This document shows, piece by piece, positions 26,383 to 35,168 of a stretch of DNA of 57,085 bases; position 1 is the stretch's first letter; every line of letters begins with the position of its first letter. The notes below the pieces were generated by a model. It was not told where the DNA came from. It searched no databases and was given only the letters and a program-made list of their open reading frames with translations. Location of the stretch: assembly GCF_900103215.1 (NCBI RefSeq), contig NZ_FNGV01000021.1, positions 1-57,085 on the forward strand, read 5' to 3'. The translations under genes were made by a program, and so were the position numbers. This DNA comes from Kriegella aquimaris (GTDB taxonomy: Bacteria; Bacteroidota; Bacteroidia; Flavobacteriales; Flavobacteriaceae).

Positions 26383-27269
26383 TACGTATTCTTAAAAAGG
26401 GTTATTGGTGTTCCTTTGACTTTGGGGCGGTATACGAAGAGGCCACCACTTTTCGGGAACTCTTGAAGTTGTTTTTCGTTCAGATCGCTACGTGCTGAGG
26501 TTATATACAACGAATTTAAATCTTTACCTCCGAAACAGCAAGAAGTCACATGTGGCGCATCAACCGCTACCTTTTCCAATACTTCGGCGGTATCGGGATT
26601 CCAACGACGCACACAATTACCGCCCCAATGAGCGATCCAAAGCATGCCTTCGACGTCTATGCTCATACCATCGGGACTGCCGTACCCTTCTGGAACCGAA
26701 ATAACTATTCTTTTGTTGGCTATAGTGTTGGCAGCACTATCAAAATCATAACCGTAAACTATACGGTCATCCGAATCGATATAGTAGAAGGTTTTTTTAT
26801 CCGCTGTCCAAGCCATACCATTTGAAATGGTAGTTTCTGAGATTTGAATATTGGCATTATAATTACGGTCAACCCGATATAGATTACCGCTTTTCGGAAC
26901 GAATTTTTTATGCATACTACCTATCCAAAAATTGCCGTTAGGCCCTACTTTGCCATCATTAAAGCGCATATCGGAATTGCTATTTTCAAGTACGTTGAGT
27001 GGCAGAAGTTCTTCGGTTTCCTTGTTAAAAGAGGTGAGACCCGACTCAAGCGCCAAGATGAGGTTTCCGTTTTCGGCTGGTACGGTCGCTCCTATCATAC
27101 CATCAAAACTCCATTGACGGTTTTCAGTGTTTGTGGGATTATGTTGATGCAACTTTTTACCTTCGATATCCACCCAAAAAAGTAGCTGTTTCTGGGGGTC
27201 CCATACAGGTCCTTCACCCAAAATTGCTTTGGCATCGTAAACTAATTGTGCGCTATTGGCCTTGGTCAT
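26382..27269 (-). CDS. SMP-30/gluconolactonase family lactonase
   Basis: A 295-residue six-bladed propeller hydrolase that opens sugar lactones using a divalent metal. Hallmarks: AILGEGPVWDPQKQLLFWVD (residues ~13-32, with the metal-binding Glu), DMRFNDGKVGPNGNFWIGSM (the Asn/Asp metal and substrate region near 100), ISNGMAWTADKKTFYYIDS (Asn) and GYGSPDGMSIDVEGMLWIA (Asp). There is no signal peptide, so it is cytosolic. It follows the beta-helix gene by 32 nt and overlaps the SDR gene by one base. The aldonolactone substrate is an inference from this coupling. Confidence 0.9.
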   Translation of the reverse strand: MTKANSAQLVYDAKAILGEGPVWDPQKQLLFWVDIEGKKLHQHNPTNTENRQWSFDGMIGATVPAENGNLILALESGLTSFNKETEELLPLNVLENSNSDMRFNDGKVGPNGNFWIGSMHKKFVPKSGNLYRVDRNYNANIQISETTISNGMAWTADKKTFYYIDSDDRIVYGYDFDSAANTIANKRIVISVPEGYGSPDGMSIDVEGMLWIAHWGGNCVRRWNPDTAEVLEKVAVDAPHVTSCCFGGKDLNSLYITSARSDLNEKQLQEFPKSGGLFVYRPKVKGTPITLFKNT

Positions 27270-27301
27270 ATTCGTGGTATATCAATATTATTGAAAATTA
27301 T

Positions 27302-29155
27302 TTAATTTGGATTAATTCCAGCAGGGCGAGCCTTTTTTTCAAATGCTATCAGCGTCTTATTTAATAGGGTTGTATACTCGGGGTTATTGGTGTTTTCTAA
27401 AAGATTGCCTTCCTTGGAAATAAGGTCGGGTTCTGTTCTATTATAGGCGATAGCAGGTGTATCTCCTTTTGAAAATAAATAGTTGCCCCTCACGGTATTG
27501 GACGATGCCTTGTGAAAACGAAGTGGAGATTTGGCAATGTTATAAATTAGGTTTTTTTCGACCAGCACATTCGTGGTACCCTCGTCAAGAAACATTCCGT
27601 TGCTTTCTGCCCTTCCGGCGTTTACTGAAATATCGTGAATATGATTTTCTGTTAAACGGCTGCCCGGTTGTAAACCCAGCATATAAATACCACCACCATC
27701 ACTTAACTTTCGCATGACGTGGTGTATGTGATTTTTGGTAACGATATTGTCGCGACAAGGAGTTACCTCGGGGTTCCACATCCAACCGATTGAGATACCT
27801 GTGTACGGAAGGTTGTATATTTTATTGTTGCTCAAAACCGTTTCCGCCGTCAATCCGCACCAGATGCCCACAGCTCCATAGAATTGGACTCCGCACTCTG
27901 AAATATCGCAAGATTCAACGGTATTGGCGAGAGCCACTTGTTCTGGGGCAATCTTCCACCAGGGAGTATCACCAATATGGCGATCTTGACCTTCCCCGAT
28001 CATAACACCATTACCCGAAATATCATAAATACGGCATTTTTTCAAGGCACAATTGGCACTACCCGTACCGAACCAAACAGCGCTGCCTCCCATCGAAAGA
28101 AATTCGCAATTTTCAAACCGGATATTTTCCACCCATTGGGTTTGTATTGCTGCCGGCACAACATTCCATTCTTCCATTTGGCTTCTTGGATCAAAATGGC
28201 AGGCTTGAATACCAGCATAGGTTTCCTCGGGAAGGTTCCATTTGCAGTGTTTAAAGATAATCCCTTCAAAGGCAACATTTGATATAGGCTCCTTTTCGGT
28301 GCCCTGTACCTGTATAAGACGCTCTGCTACGGGTATTTCGATAGTTAAAGTATTCGGGTCAATGTTGGATGATAATTTCAGTAAGACCTCCTCTTTGGCC
28401 GGATTGAAAAACCATTCGCCGTCGGCATCTAAAAATTCTGGCGCATTTTCAAGGTAATACCGCGGATTAGGTTCCCAGTGGTCAAGAGTAAAAAAATCGA
28501 GGTTTTTAGTCCCGATTGAATCCACGGCATAGAGCACATTGTTTTTAGCATCAATATTTTTAATCGGAATTCGGGTTATAGACCAATCGTGCAGTAAGAC
28601 CAGCTCGGGCTTGACCGTACTTTCTGGAATAGGAAAATCTCCTGAAGTAAAAGAGAAATTGGTGCGTTTATCGGCACCCACTTTGTTTACCCTCAGATAG
28701 CCACTATTTGGATGCCTAGCCCGAGTTGCCCTATTGCCATTGATAAAAAGTTCTCGAAAAGTTCCTATTTCGTCAGCTATTGAACAGGCCCAGAGGCCAT
28801 TCCCTATTTTTCGCCATCCAGTTAATTGAAGGGCGCCTGAGACTACGGGTTTAGCACCGTCCATCGCCTTTATTGAAAGAGATATGCTGCTTTTTTTCAA
28901 CAAAGAATCAATAACTAAGGGCTTTTTTATGCGATAAGTGCCGTCATTCATCCATAAGATCACGCTCTGATTTTTGGTGTTGTCCAGCGAGGCGATTTCA
29001 TCATATGCTCTGTGCAGTGTTTCAAAAGGCGCCCTGGGGGTTCCTTGACCATTATCTGAACCGTTCGGAGAAACATAAATTTCCTTTATTTGCTGCGCAT
29101 TCGAAAACTGTACTAGCAACAGGGATAAGAATAAACTGATGGAACGAGCAGCCAT
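27302..29155 (-). CDS. Exported right-handed parallel beta-helix protein, GH141-like
   Basis: A 617-residue exported protein: signal peptide (hydrophobic LFLSLLLVQFSNAQ), then IYVSPNGSDNGQGTPRAPFE, the usual opening of secreted beta-helix carbohydrate enzymes. A small inserted domain includes FRELFINGNRATRARHPNSG (near 130), and the helix coils carry repeats like VESCDISECG and SDGGGIYMLGLQPGSRLTEN (near 480). The overall pattern is closest to GH141-type proteins (known activities include alpha-L-fucosidase and xylanase), but a lyase or other glycosidase is possible. It is the first gene of an operon with lactonase, SDR and VOC genes, so its released sugar may feed them. Confidence 0.72.
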   Translation of the reverse strand: MAARSISLFLSLLLVQFSNAQQIKEIYVSPNGSDNGQGTPRAPFETLHRAYDEIASLDNTKNQSVILWMNDGTYRIKKPLVIDSLLKKSSISLSIKAMDGAKPVVSGALQLTGWRKIGNGLWACSIADEIGTFRELFINGNRATRARHPNSGYLRVNKVGADKRTNFSFTSGDFPIPESTVKPELVLLHDWSITRIPIKNIDAKNNVLYAVDSIGTKNLDFFTLDHWEPNPRYYLENAPEFLDADGEWFFNPAKEEVLLKLSSNIDPNTLTIEIPVAERLIQVQGTEKEPISNVAFEGIIFKHCKWNLPEETYAGIQACHFDPRSQMEEWNVVPAAIQTQWVENIRFENCEFLSMGGSAVWFGTGSANCALKKCRIYDISGNGVMIGEGQDRHIGDTPWWKIAPEQVALANTVESCDISECGVQFYGAVGIWCGLTAETVLSNNKIYNLPYTGISIGWMWNPEVTPCRDNIVTKNHIHHVMRKLSDGGGIYMLGLQPGSRLTENHIHDISVNAGRAESNGMFLDEGTTNVLVEKNLIYNIAKSPLRFHKASSNTVRGNYLFSKGDTPAIAYNRTEPDLISKEGNLLENTNNPEYTTLLNKTLIAFEKKARPAGINPN

Positions 29156-29246
29156 TTACTTTTTTATTTATTGATAATAACCGAAAATAACTCCTAAACA
29201 GCAATCTGCAAAATTCTGAGAACATTGAAATTTGCAGCGATAGGGT

Positions 29247-30500
29247 TTATTTTTCTTTAACAAAGTCTCTTTTTAGGCGAACCGGACTGTTTGGAATTTT
29301 ATTGATCAACTCCTTTTTTCCATTCTTTTTAATGATTTCAAAGGCATCGTAAAGATTACCTGTTGGGGTATATGCACCATAGGTGATCGTATCTTTTGAT
29401 ACCGTAACAATTTGAAATAATTGAGTGAACTCACCGCGTCGAGCCATCCATTCTTGCTCTTGCGATTCGTACATTTTTGGACCGCTTACCGATACGGCAT
29501 AAACGGTTCCTATATCATTGACGACAGTAAGCCCTCTTCCTTGGTTCTCTACATACCCACGGGCATAAGTGTGGTCATGCCCCTGTAGCACCAGATCTAC
29601 GCCGTACTTATCGATCAAAGGTTTGAATGCTTTACGCAGTTTTTTATTATCCCTTCCTTTAGCAGTTGAATAAATAGGGTAATGCGTGGTAATCGTTGTC
29701 CATTTCTTGGTGTTTGTCCTAAGAACGGAATCGAGCCATTTAGTCTGGGCGATTCTAGCTTCTTTATGCTCGTCAAAAGCCTCCCCATCTATTGAAATAA
29801 GTTTCATGTTTTCATAGTCAATGGCATAGCAAGTCTCTTTTAGGGCTTTTGTGGGACCGTTTTCGGGAAGTGTAAATTGAGGTCGCCATAAAGAGGATAG
29901 AACACCATCACGGTACTCGTGATTGCCAGGAGTCATTATGCTTGGTACTGTAGCATGGATAAAACTGCCAGCATGAAACCATTCACCCCATTCAAAATTG
30001 GCATCACGATCATTTATTAAGTCACCGGCATGCAACATAAAATCGACCTGAGGGTATTGCTTATACGAATTTCGAATGACCCGCGACCAAAGTGATTTTA
30101 CATTATTTTGCGCATCACCGAAATAAATAAAACTAAAGGGTTTATCGGCGTTGTCGCTTGCCGTAGTAAATTGAAACCATTCGCTCCAGTAAGCATTGTT
30201 TTCGGCGCCGTTTCCTACGCGATAAATATATAGCGTATTGGGCTCAAGTTGCGATACAACTGCTGAATGAAAACTTGCTTTCACCAAAGGTTCGCTTCTA
30301 TTTTGATTTTCGAAACTTTGTGTAATGGCAGAAACTTTTCGAACATTACCAAGCAAAAATTCAGGACCGTCGGTCGCTTTTGTTATTTCAACCACACCAG
30401 ATTCGATTTGCTGGTTCGTACGCCAATTGACAGCAAAACTATGAGCTGGGTCTTCCGTGAGGTTAGTGATGATGCGATCAGGTGTTTTAGAAGGGAACAT
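29247..30500 (-). CDS. Purple-acid-phosphatase-like metallophosphoesterase, separated from its signal peptide by a stop
   Basis: Two-metal phosphoesterase. The open part is 417 residues: a fibronectin-like purple acid phosphatase N-domain (about 1-110, with PDRIITNLTEDPAHSFAVNW and LEPNTLYIYRVG) and the catalytic domain. Metal motifs in order: FIYFGDAQ, MLHAGDLIND, MTPGNHEYRDG, TITTHYPIYS and LQGHDHTYARGYV. As it stands the protein begins MFPSKTPDR and has no signal peptide. Directly upstream in the same frame, after TAG CTC, lies a 46-codon piece with a perfect signal peptide. Either the gene is disrupted by a nonsense change, or the TAG is a sequencing error, or translation restarts at 30500. 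Downstream enzyme motifs are intact. Confidence 0.82.
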   Translation of the reverse strand: MFPSKTPDRIITNLTEDPAHSFAVNWRTNQQIESGVVEITKATDGPEFLLGNVRKVSAITQSFENQNRSEPLVKASFHSAVVSQLEPNTLYIYRVGNGAENNAYWSEWFQFTTASDNADKPFSFIYFGDAQNNVKSLWSRVIRNSYKQYPQVDFMLHAGDLINDRDANFEWGEWFHAGSFIHATVPSIMTPGNHEYRDGVLSSLWRPQFTLPENGPTKALKETCYAIDYENMKLISIDGEAFDEHKEARIAQTKWLDSVLRTNTKKWTTITTHYPIYSTAKGRDNKKLRKAFKPLIDKYGVDLVLQGHDHTYARGYVENQGRGLTVVNDIGTVYAVSVSGPKMYESQEQEWMARRGEFTQLFQIVTVSKDTITYGAYTPTGNLYDAFEIIKKNGKKELINKIPNSPVRLKRDFVKEK

Positions 30501-30503
30501 GAG

Positions 30504-30644
30504 CTAATGATTCAAAACCGCATCGTATTCCTCATAATGGGTATGCCCGTTTCCGTGTTCGTGGAGGTGCTCTTGACTATAGCCATTAAATACTAAAAAG
30601 AATATAAACAGAGCAAATGGTAGTATCGAAATGACTTTTTTCAT
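30504..30644 (-). pseudogene. Signal-peptide piece of the phosphatase gene, ended by in-frame TAG
   Basis: Starting at the ATG at 30642-30644, 46 codons read MKKVISILPFALFIFFLVF, then NGYSQ (cleavage) and a His-rich stretch (EHLHEHGNGHTHYEEYD). A TAG at 30504-30506 ends it. The next codon but one is the ATG of the phosphatase, in the same frame. The exported-protein design shows that the two pieces were one gene of 466 codons including the TAG and the final stop. Confidence 0.8.
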
Positions 30645-31045
30645 GGATGGCAAAGAATGTTAATAGGTCAAGCTTTAGAACTAAAAAGCACATAGCTATT
30701 CAACAAAACTACAATTGTTTCACAGGAATCAGTTCATGGTTATTGATGATTTTTTATGGAAAATTGACTGATTAAATCTTATTTATGGATGTAGATTGAT
30801 GAGAACCTTGGGAAGGTTTATTAGAAATACAATTTTATAATTAAGATTGAGAAGTCAAATAAGAATTGAAAACTGGTTAAACAAAGATTATTTAGGCTTT
30901 GAAGCAATAGAATTAATCTATCTCTCCGATTTTAAAGACATTCTGTTTTTATTAGAGCATGTGTTCAGTATGTCATTAAGCATCGATTTCTTGGTCTAAA
31001 CCAATACAAAAGTTTTCAGTAAAAGGAAAAATGATAGAAGGACGG
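30645..31045. other. Intergenic gap, nothing recognised
   Basis: These 401 AT-rich bases lie between the S41 protease stop and the phosphatase signal-peptide start. I see no protein-like frame, tRNA, or strong hairpin. Confidence 0.4.
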
Positions 31046-32662
31046 CTATTTCAAGATTTCACTGTACTTCACTGTATTTCCTAATAGCTCGGCAGCTGCC
31101 ATGATAGCATCGTCATGGGTAAGGTAGTATTCATAGAGCCCCTCTCTGTAGAAATAACGTTTTACGATTTCATCTTCCAATTTGCTTTGAATTTCTTTTT
31201 GGTAATTCTCCAAAGCGGAAAGTTTGCTTTTGTCGATATCTACCAACAAAGTTTTAAAATCGTTTTCAATCGCATCGTTAAAAATAACTTCTTCACGATT
31301 GGTCATGGCTTGTTTTAGCACTCTTTCGGTTTTGGTCTCGAAAGAAAAGTCACTTTTGGAAACATAATTTTTGAACTGTTGAAAATCGCCTTCCGTAAAT
31401 TTGAAATCATTGAGATTCCGTAATTGATTGCTATAATAATAGTCCGTTGCAAAGTCAAATACAACATGATTTTGCAATAAGGCGGTGGTCAGTTCATTAG
31501 CCTTTGTAGCGCTAATTTCAATATCGGGAAGAACCCCGCCACCGTCTTGTACCTTACGTCCATTTCTGGTCGTAAAATCATTGAAGGTAGATGTTTTTAC
31601 GGCATTCCCGTTCGCATCACGATTCCAATAATCCAACGATTGAATACAGCGTCCAGAAGGTGTATAGTAACGACTAATGGTTACTTTTAATTGGGTGCCA
31701 TAAGTTAGTTTTAATGGGCGTTGTACCAATCCCTTTCCAAAACTACGAGCTCCCATAACTACCGCGCGGTCTAGGTCTTGTAGGCTTCCAGATACAATTT
31801 CGCTAGCAGAGGCACTGCCCCCGTCGACCAAAACGACCAGAGGAATTTCTGCATCGACCGCCTTGTTTTTGGTATGGTACTCTCTGTTGAATTTTTTTAC
31901 TTTCGATTTTGTGGTCACGATCAATTCCCCTTTGGGAACAAAAAGATTTGTGACATTGATGGCCTCTGACAGTAAACCGCCAGGATTGCCTCGCAGGTCC
32001 AAAACTATTTTTTCGGCCCCTTTTCCCTTTAGGTCGATAAGTGCTTCTTTTGTCTGCCCTGAGGCTTTTGCATTAAATTTTGCCAACACAATATAGCCGG
32101 TTTTGGCATCGATCATTTTATAAAATGGTACGGCGTCAACTTCTACGGCCGATCGCGTAATTTCTGCTGATTTTGTCTCCCCCTGTCTGTTGAAGGTAAC
32201 CGTTACCGATGTTCCGTTGGCTCCTTTAAGAAGCTCACTGGCGTTATCTTCAAAATCCATGACCGAAATATCTCCGATTTTTACAATTTCATCACCCGCT
32301 TTGAGTCCTGCTTTATCGGCAGGATATCCTTTATAAGGCTCGACAATCAACAATTTGTCTTGGTAAGATCGTACGACTGCCCCAATACCGGAATATTCCC
32401 CTGCATTATTGATTTTATAGGTTTCTACATCTTGTTCGTTCAGAAACTTGGTATAAGGGTCGAGTTCGTCCAACATGTTCTTTATTGCCGTATCCATCAG
32501 TTCGGCAGGGTTAGTCTCGTCAACATAGTTCATGTTCAGTTCTTTGAAAAGCGTAGTAAAGATTTCAATCTGCTTTGCTATCTCAAAAAAATCACTTTTA
32601 AAACTACTTCCCGCAATCATCAATGTAATTGCAAAAAGGGGTATTAGAATCCGTTTTTTCAT
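31046..32662 (-). CDS. S41 family C-terminal processing peptidase with PDZ domain
   Basis: A periplasmic serine protease of the CtpA/Prc type, about 538 residues. It has an N-terminal hydrophobic export signal, a helical region with MLDELDPYTKFLNEQDVETY, and a PDZ domain (about 80-165, GIGAVVRSYQDKLLIVEPYK). The S41 catalytic core carries VLDLRGNPGGLLSEAI, the nucleophile in GGSASASEIVSGSLQD and the general base Lys in RSFGKGLVQRP. In-frame ATGs at 32677 and 32674 would overlap rnpA; the ATG at 32662 leaves 4 nt after the rnpA stop and a tidy MKKR signal start, so I use it. It is co-transcribed with rnpA. Confidence 0.9.
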   Translation of the reverse strand: MKKRILIPLFAITLMIAGSSFKSDFFEIAKQIEIFTTLFKELNMNYVDETNPAELMDTAIKNMLDELDPYTKFLNEQDVETYKINNAGEYSGIGAVVRSYQDKLLIVEPYKGYPADKAGLKAGDEIVKIGDISVMDFEDNASELLKGANGTSVTVTFNRQGETKSAEITRSAVEVDAVPFYKMIDAKTGYIVLAKFNAKASGQTKEALIDLKGKGAEKIVLDLRGNPGGLLSEAINVTNLFVPKGELIVTTKSKVKKFNREYHTKNKAVDAEIPLVVLVDGGSASASEIVSGSLQDLDRAVVMGARSFGKGLVQRPLKLTYGTQLKVTISRYYTPSGRCIQSLDYWNRDANGNAVKTSTFNDFTTRNGRKVQDGGGVLPDIEISATKANELTTALLQNHVVFDFATDYYYSNQLRNLNDFKFTEGDFQQFKNYVSKSDFSFETKTERVLKQAMTNREEVIFNDAIENDFKTLLVDIDKSKLSALENYQKEIQSKLEDEIVKRYFYREGLYEYYLTHDDAIMAAAELLGNTVKYSEILK

Positions 32663-32666
32663 GAAT

Positions 32667-33056
32667 CTATTCATCACCTATTTTCTTTAGAAATTTTTGA
32701 AGTATCGCTTGCATGTTTCTTTCTACGTCATGGTAGTCGGGCATTTCTTTTCCAAGGTATAAAAATAGAAACGCAAAAGAGGGGTCACTATTGTTAAAAA
32801 CAAGGTGTTTGTTCAGTCGATAGGCTTCACGTAGCAATCTTTTTATGCGATTGCGCTTTACGGCACTTTTGAATTTTTTTTTAGGTACCGCGACGGTACT
32901 TTGAATTTTTACGTCTTCGTTAAGTTCGGTTTGTAGATATATTAGTTTTAAAGGATAGCTAGAAACGGATTTACCTTCTAGAAACAATTTTTCAATGAGC
33001 GGTTGGCTCTTTAATTTTTCTCGTCTAGGGTAACCGAAGTTTAAGGGTTTTTTCAA
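32667..33056 (-). CDS. rnpA: Ribonuclease P protein component
   Basis: Basic 129-residue protein that pairs with RNase P RNA to remove 5' leaders from tRNA precursors. The family signature AVKRNRIKRLLREAYRLN is intact near residue 63, and FPRRE-like FGYPRREKLKS stands at the N-terminus. No rpmH (ribosomal protein L34) frame is visible upstream in the 238-nt gap, so the common rpmH-rnpA pairing is absent here; instead it leads an S41 protease gene. Confidence 0.95.
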   Translation of the reverse strand: MKKPLNFGYPRREKLKSQPLIEKLFLEGKSVSSYPLKLIYLQTELNEDVKIQSTVAVPKKKFKSAVKRNRIKRLLREAYRLNKHLVFNNSDPSFAFLFLYLGKEMPDYHDVERNMQAILQKFLKKIGDE

Positions 33057-33294
33057 AAGTTTTCCTGTTCATTTATCCATTTATAGGAACATCGCTTATT
33101 TGGGCGGTGGCACTGTAAAGATACTATTTCGTTTTATTATTCGGTAAGCTATGATGCCCTGAACCATGACATGATTGTCTAGTCATAGTTGCTTAGCGTT
33201 ATGAGTTGTGTGTATGAATGGTTTGACCTTTTCAAAACGCCTCTTGCACTTGAAACAACCTCTTCAATAGCTACGATGGAAATCAAAACACTTT

Positions 33295-35163
33295 TTATTG
33301 GGCCTGCCAAATATTATTTTGCGCATTAATGTCGGCCATCAATTGGGATGGGTCGATTACCACGGCCTTAATATTTGCTTTCGGCTTATCCAGCGAAAAA
33401 CTATAAGTCGGAAAAGCCCATGGCCAATCTTCGAGTGTGGTTCTTTTCAAACTCGGATATGGGTTTTCCTTTTCTCCGCGCATCATTCGTAAAGGCGCAT
33501 AAAGTGTCTCTTGGCTACCATCGGCATAAACTACCAAAATATCAATAGGCATTGGCATAGATCCAATACGCTCCAATGTTACTTTTGTTTTTTCACCATC
33601 GGCAACGACCTCTTTGATGCCGTAATCGATGGTGTTTGTAGTTTGCGTCCAGTCGGTCAAGTACCAATCAAGCTCCATGCCTGAAACTTTTTCCGCCGTT
33701 CGCTTGATATCGTTGGGCACAGGATGTTTAAACTTGAAATCTTCATAATACTTTTGAATGGTTTCCATCAATTTATCTTGGCCGATGATATAGCCCAATT
33801 GTGCCAAGAAAACCGCTCCTTTACTGTAAGCAGCTTGGCCATACGCAAAATTAAGGTCATATCGATCGGCATGTGTTGTCTGCGGTTGTTCTTTGCCCGA
33901 GGTAGCTAGATTGTAATATCCCCTGTAAGAATTTTCAAAGGGATTATCTTTGTTCTCGTCCATGATTTCATTCATGCAGAGCGACGAAATAAAGGTGGTA
34001 AAGCCTTCGTCCATCCATTCATGCTTTGATTCGTTGGTCGCCAATATGTGCTGAAACCAAGAATGTGCCATTTCATGCGCTGTTACCCCGACCAGGCTTC
34101 CAAATTTTCTTTCTCCCGTAATTAAAGTGCTCATGGCATATTCCATACCACCATCACCCCCCTGTATAACGGAGTACTGCTTATAAGGATAGCTGCCAAT
34201 ATTTTTACTAAAAAACTGCATCATTTCAGCTGTTTTCGGCTGTAGTTTTTTCCAGTTTTCGATTATCTCCGGATTGTTCTTGTACAGAAAATGAAGTGTA
34301 GGGCCATTTTCGACCTGCAACGTATCGTGCAGATAATCAGGGTCTGCGGCCCACATGAAATCATGTACCATTGGCGCCTTGAAATGCCAGGTCATGGTTT
34401 TCCCCTTTTGTTTTTTTACCTTGGTACCTGGAGTTTCGTAACCGTGACCTATTTCCTGCGGATTTTGAAGATATCCGCTGCCGCCTACAACATATTTTTT
34501 ATCCAAAGTCAACTTTACATCAAAATCGCCCCACACGCCATGAAATTCACGGGCAATATAAGGGTCTGCGTGCCACCCCTCAAAATCATATTCTGCTAGT
34601 TTAGGATACCATTGGCTCATAGAAAGTGCTACGCCTTCCGAACTATTTCGACCTGCACGGCGCACTTGCAAAGGAACTTGCCCTTTGAAATCCATATCGA
34701 GGGTGGTCTTTCCTCCAGGGGGAATCGGGTTGACCAAATCGACGACCAAAACAGTTTCCTCTTCTAAAAATGAAACGGTTTGCCCATCTTGTTTTAATGA
34801 AACAGGGTGTAAGTACCCCATCTCGCTCTCATTCAAAGCCGCAATACGGCTTGTTTGGTTTGCGGTCATCATTCTACTATCGGGATCCGTTATGTTCTGA
34901 AGGCGGATGTCCATTTCACTTCCGGGCTGAAACGCATTGAAAAAGAGATGATAGTAAATTCTGTTAAGCGTATCAGGAGAATTATTGGTATACACCAATT
35001 TTTGGGTTCCCGAGTATTGAAATGATTTTACGTCAATAGAGACATCCATCGTATAATCAACATGCTGTTGCCAATAGCAATCGGTGGTTTGTGCCATTAG
35101 AGAAGTTGCAGAGGCAAACAAAACAAGCAAAAGCGCTAAAGACCTTATCTTTTTATACTGCAT
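33295..35163 (-). CDS. M1 family aminopeptidase
   Basis: Exported zinc aminopeptidase of 622 residues. A signal peptide (LALLLVLFASATSLMAQ) precedes the M1 N-terminal beta domain. The active-site segments are GGMEYAMSTLI (exopeptidase GxMEN-like motif, altered) and VTAHEMAHSWFQHI with a downstream EWMDEGFT, giving the HExxH-18-E zinc site (near residue 360). A C-terminal helical region follows. It lies 5 nt after the subtilase stop on the same strand, so the two exported proteases form an operon. Expected to trim peptides in the periplasm or outside. Confidence 0.92.
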   Translation of the reverse strand: MQYKKIRSLALLLVLFASATSLMAQTTDCYWQQHVDYTMDVSIDVKSFQYSGTQKLVYTNNSPDTLNRIYYHLFFNAFQPGSEMDIRLQNITDPDSRMMTANQTSRIAALNESEMGYLHPVSLKQDGQTVSFLEEETVLVVDLVNPIPPGGKTTLDMDFKGQVPLQVRRAGRNSSEGVALSMSQWYPKLAEYDFEGWHADPYIAREFHGVWGDFDVKLTLDKKYVVGGSGYLQNPQEIGHGYETPGTKVKKQKGKTMTWHFKAPMVHDFMWAADPDYLHDTLQVENGPTLHFLYKNNPEIIENWKKLQPKTAEMMQFFSKNIGSYPYKQYSVIQGGDGGMEYAMSTLITGERKFGSLVGVTAHEMAHSWFQHILATNESKHEWMDEGFTTFISSLCMNEIMDENKDNPFENSYRGYYNLATSGKEQPQTTHADRYDLNFAYGQAAYSKGAVFLAQLGYIIGQDKLMETIQKYYEDFKFKHPVPNDIKRTAEKVSGMELDWYLTDWTQTTNTIDYGIKEVVADGEKTKVTLERIGSMPMPIDILVVYADGSQETLYAPLRMMRGEKENPYPSLKRTTLEDWPWAFPTYSFSLDKPKANIKAVVIDPSQLMADINAQNNIWQAQ

Positions 35164-35168
35164 GGTAT

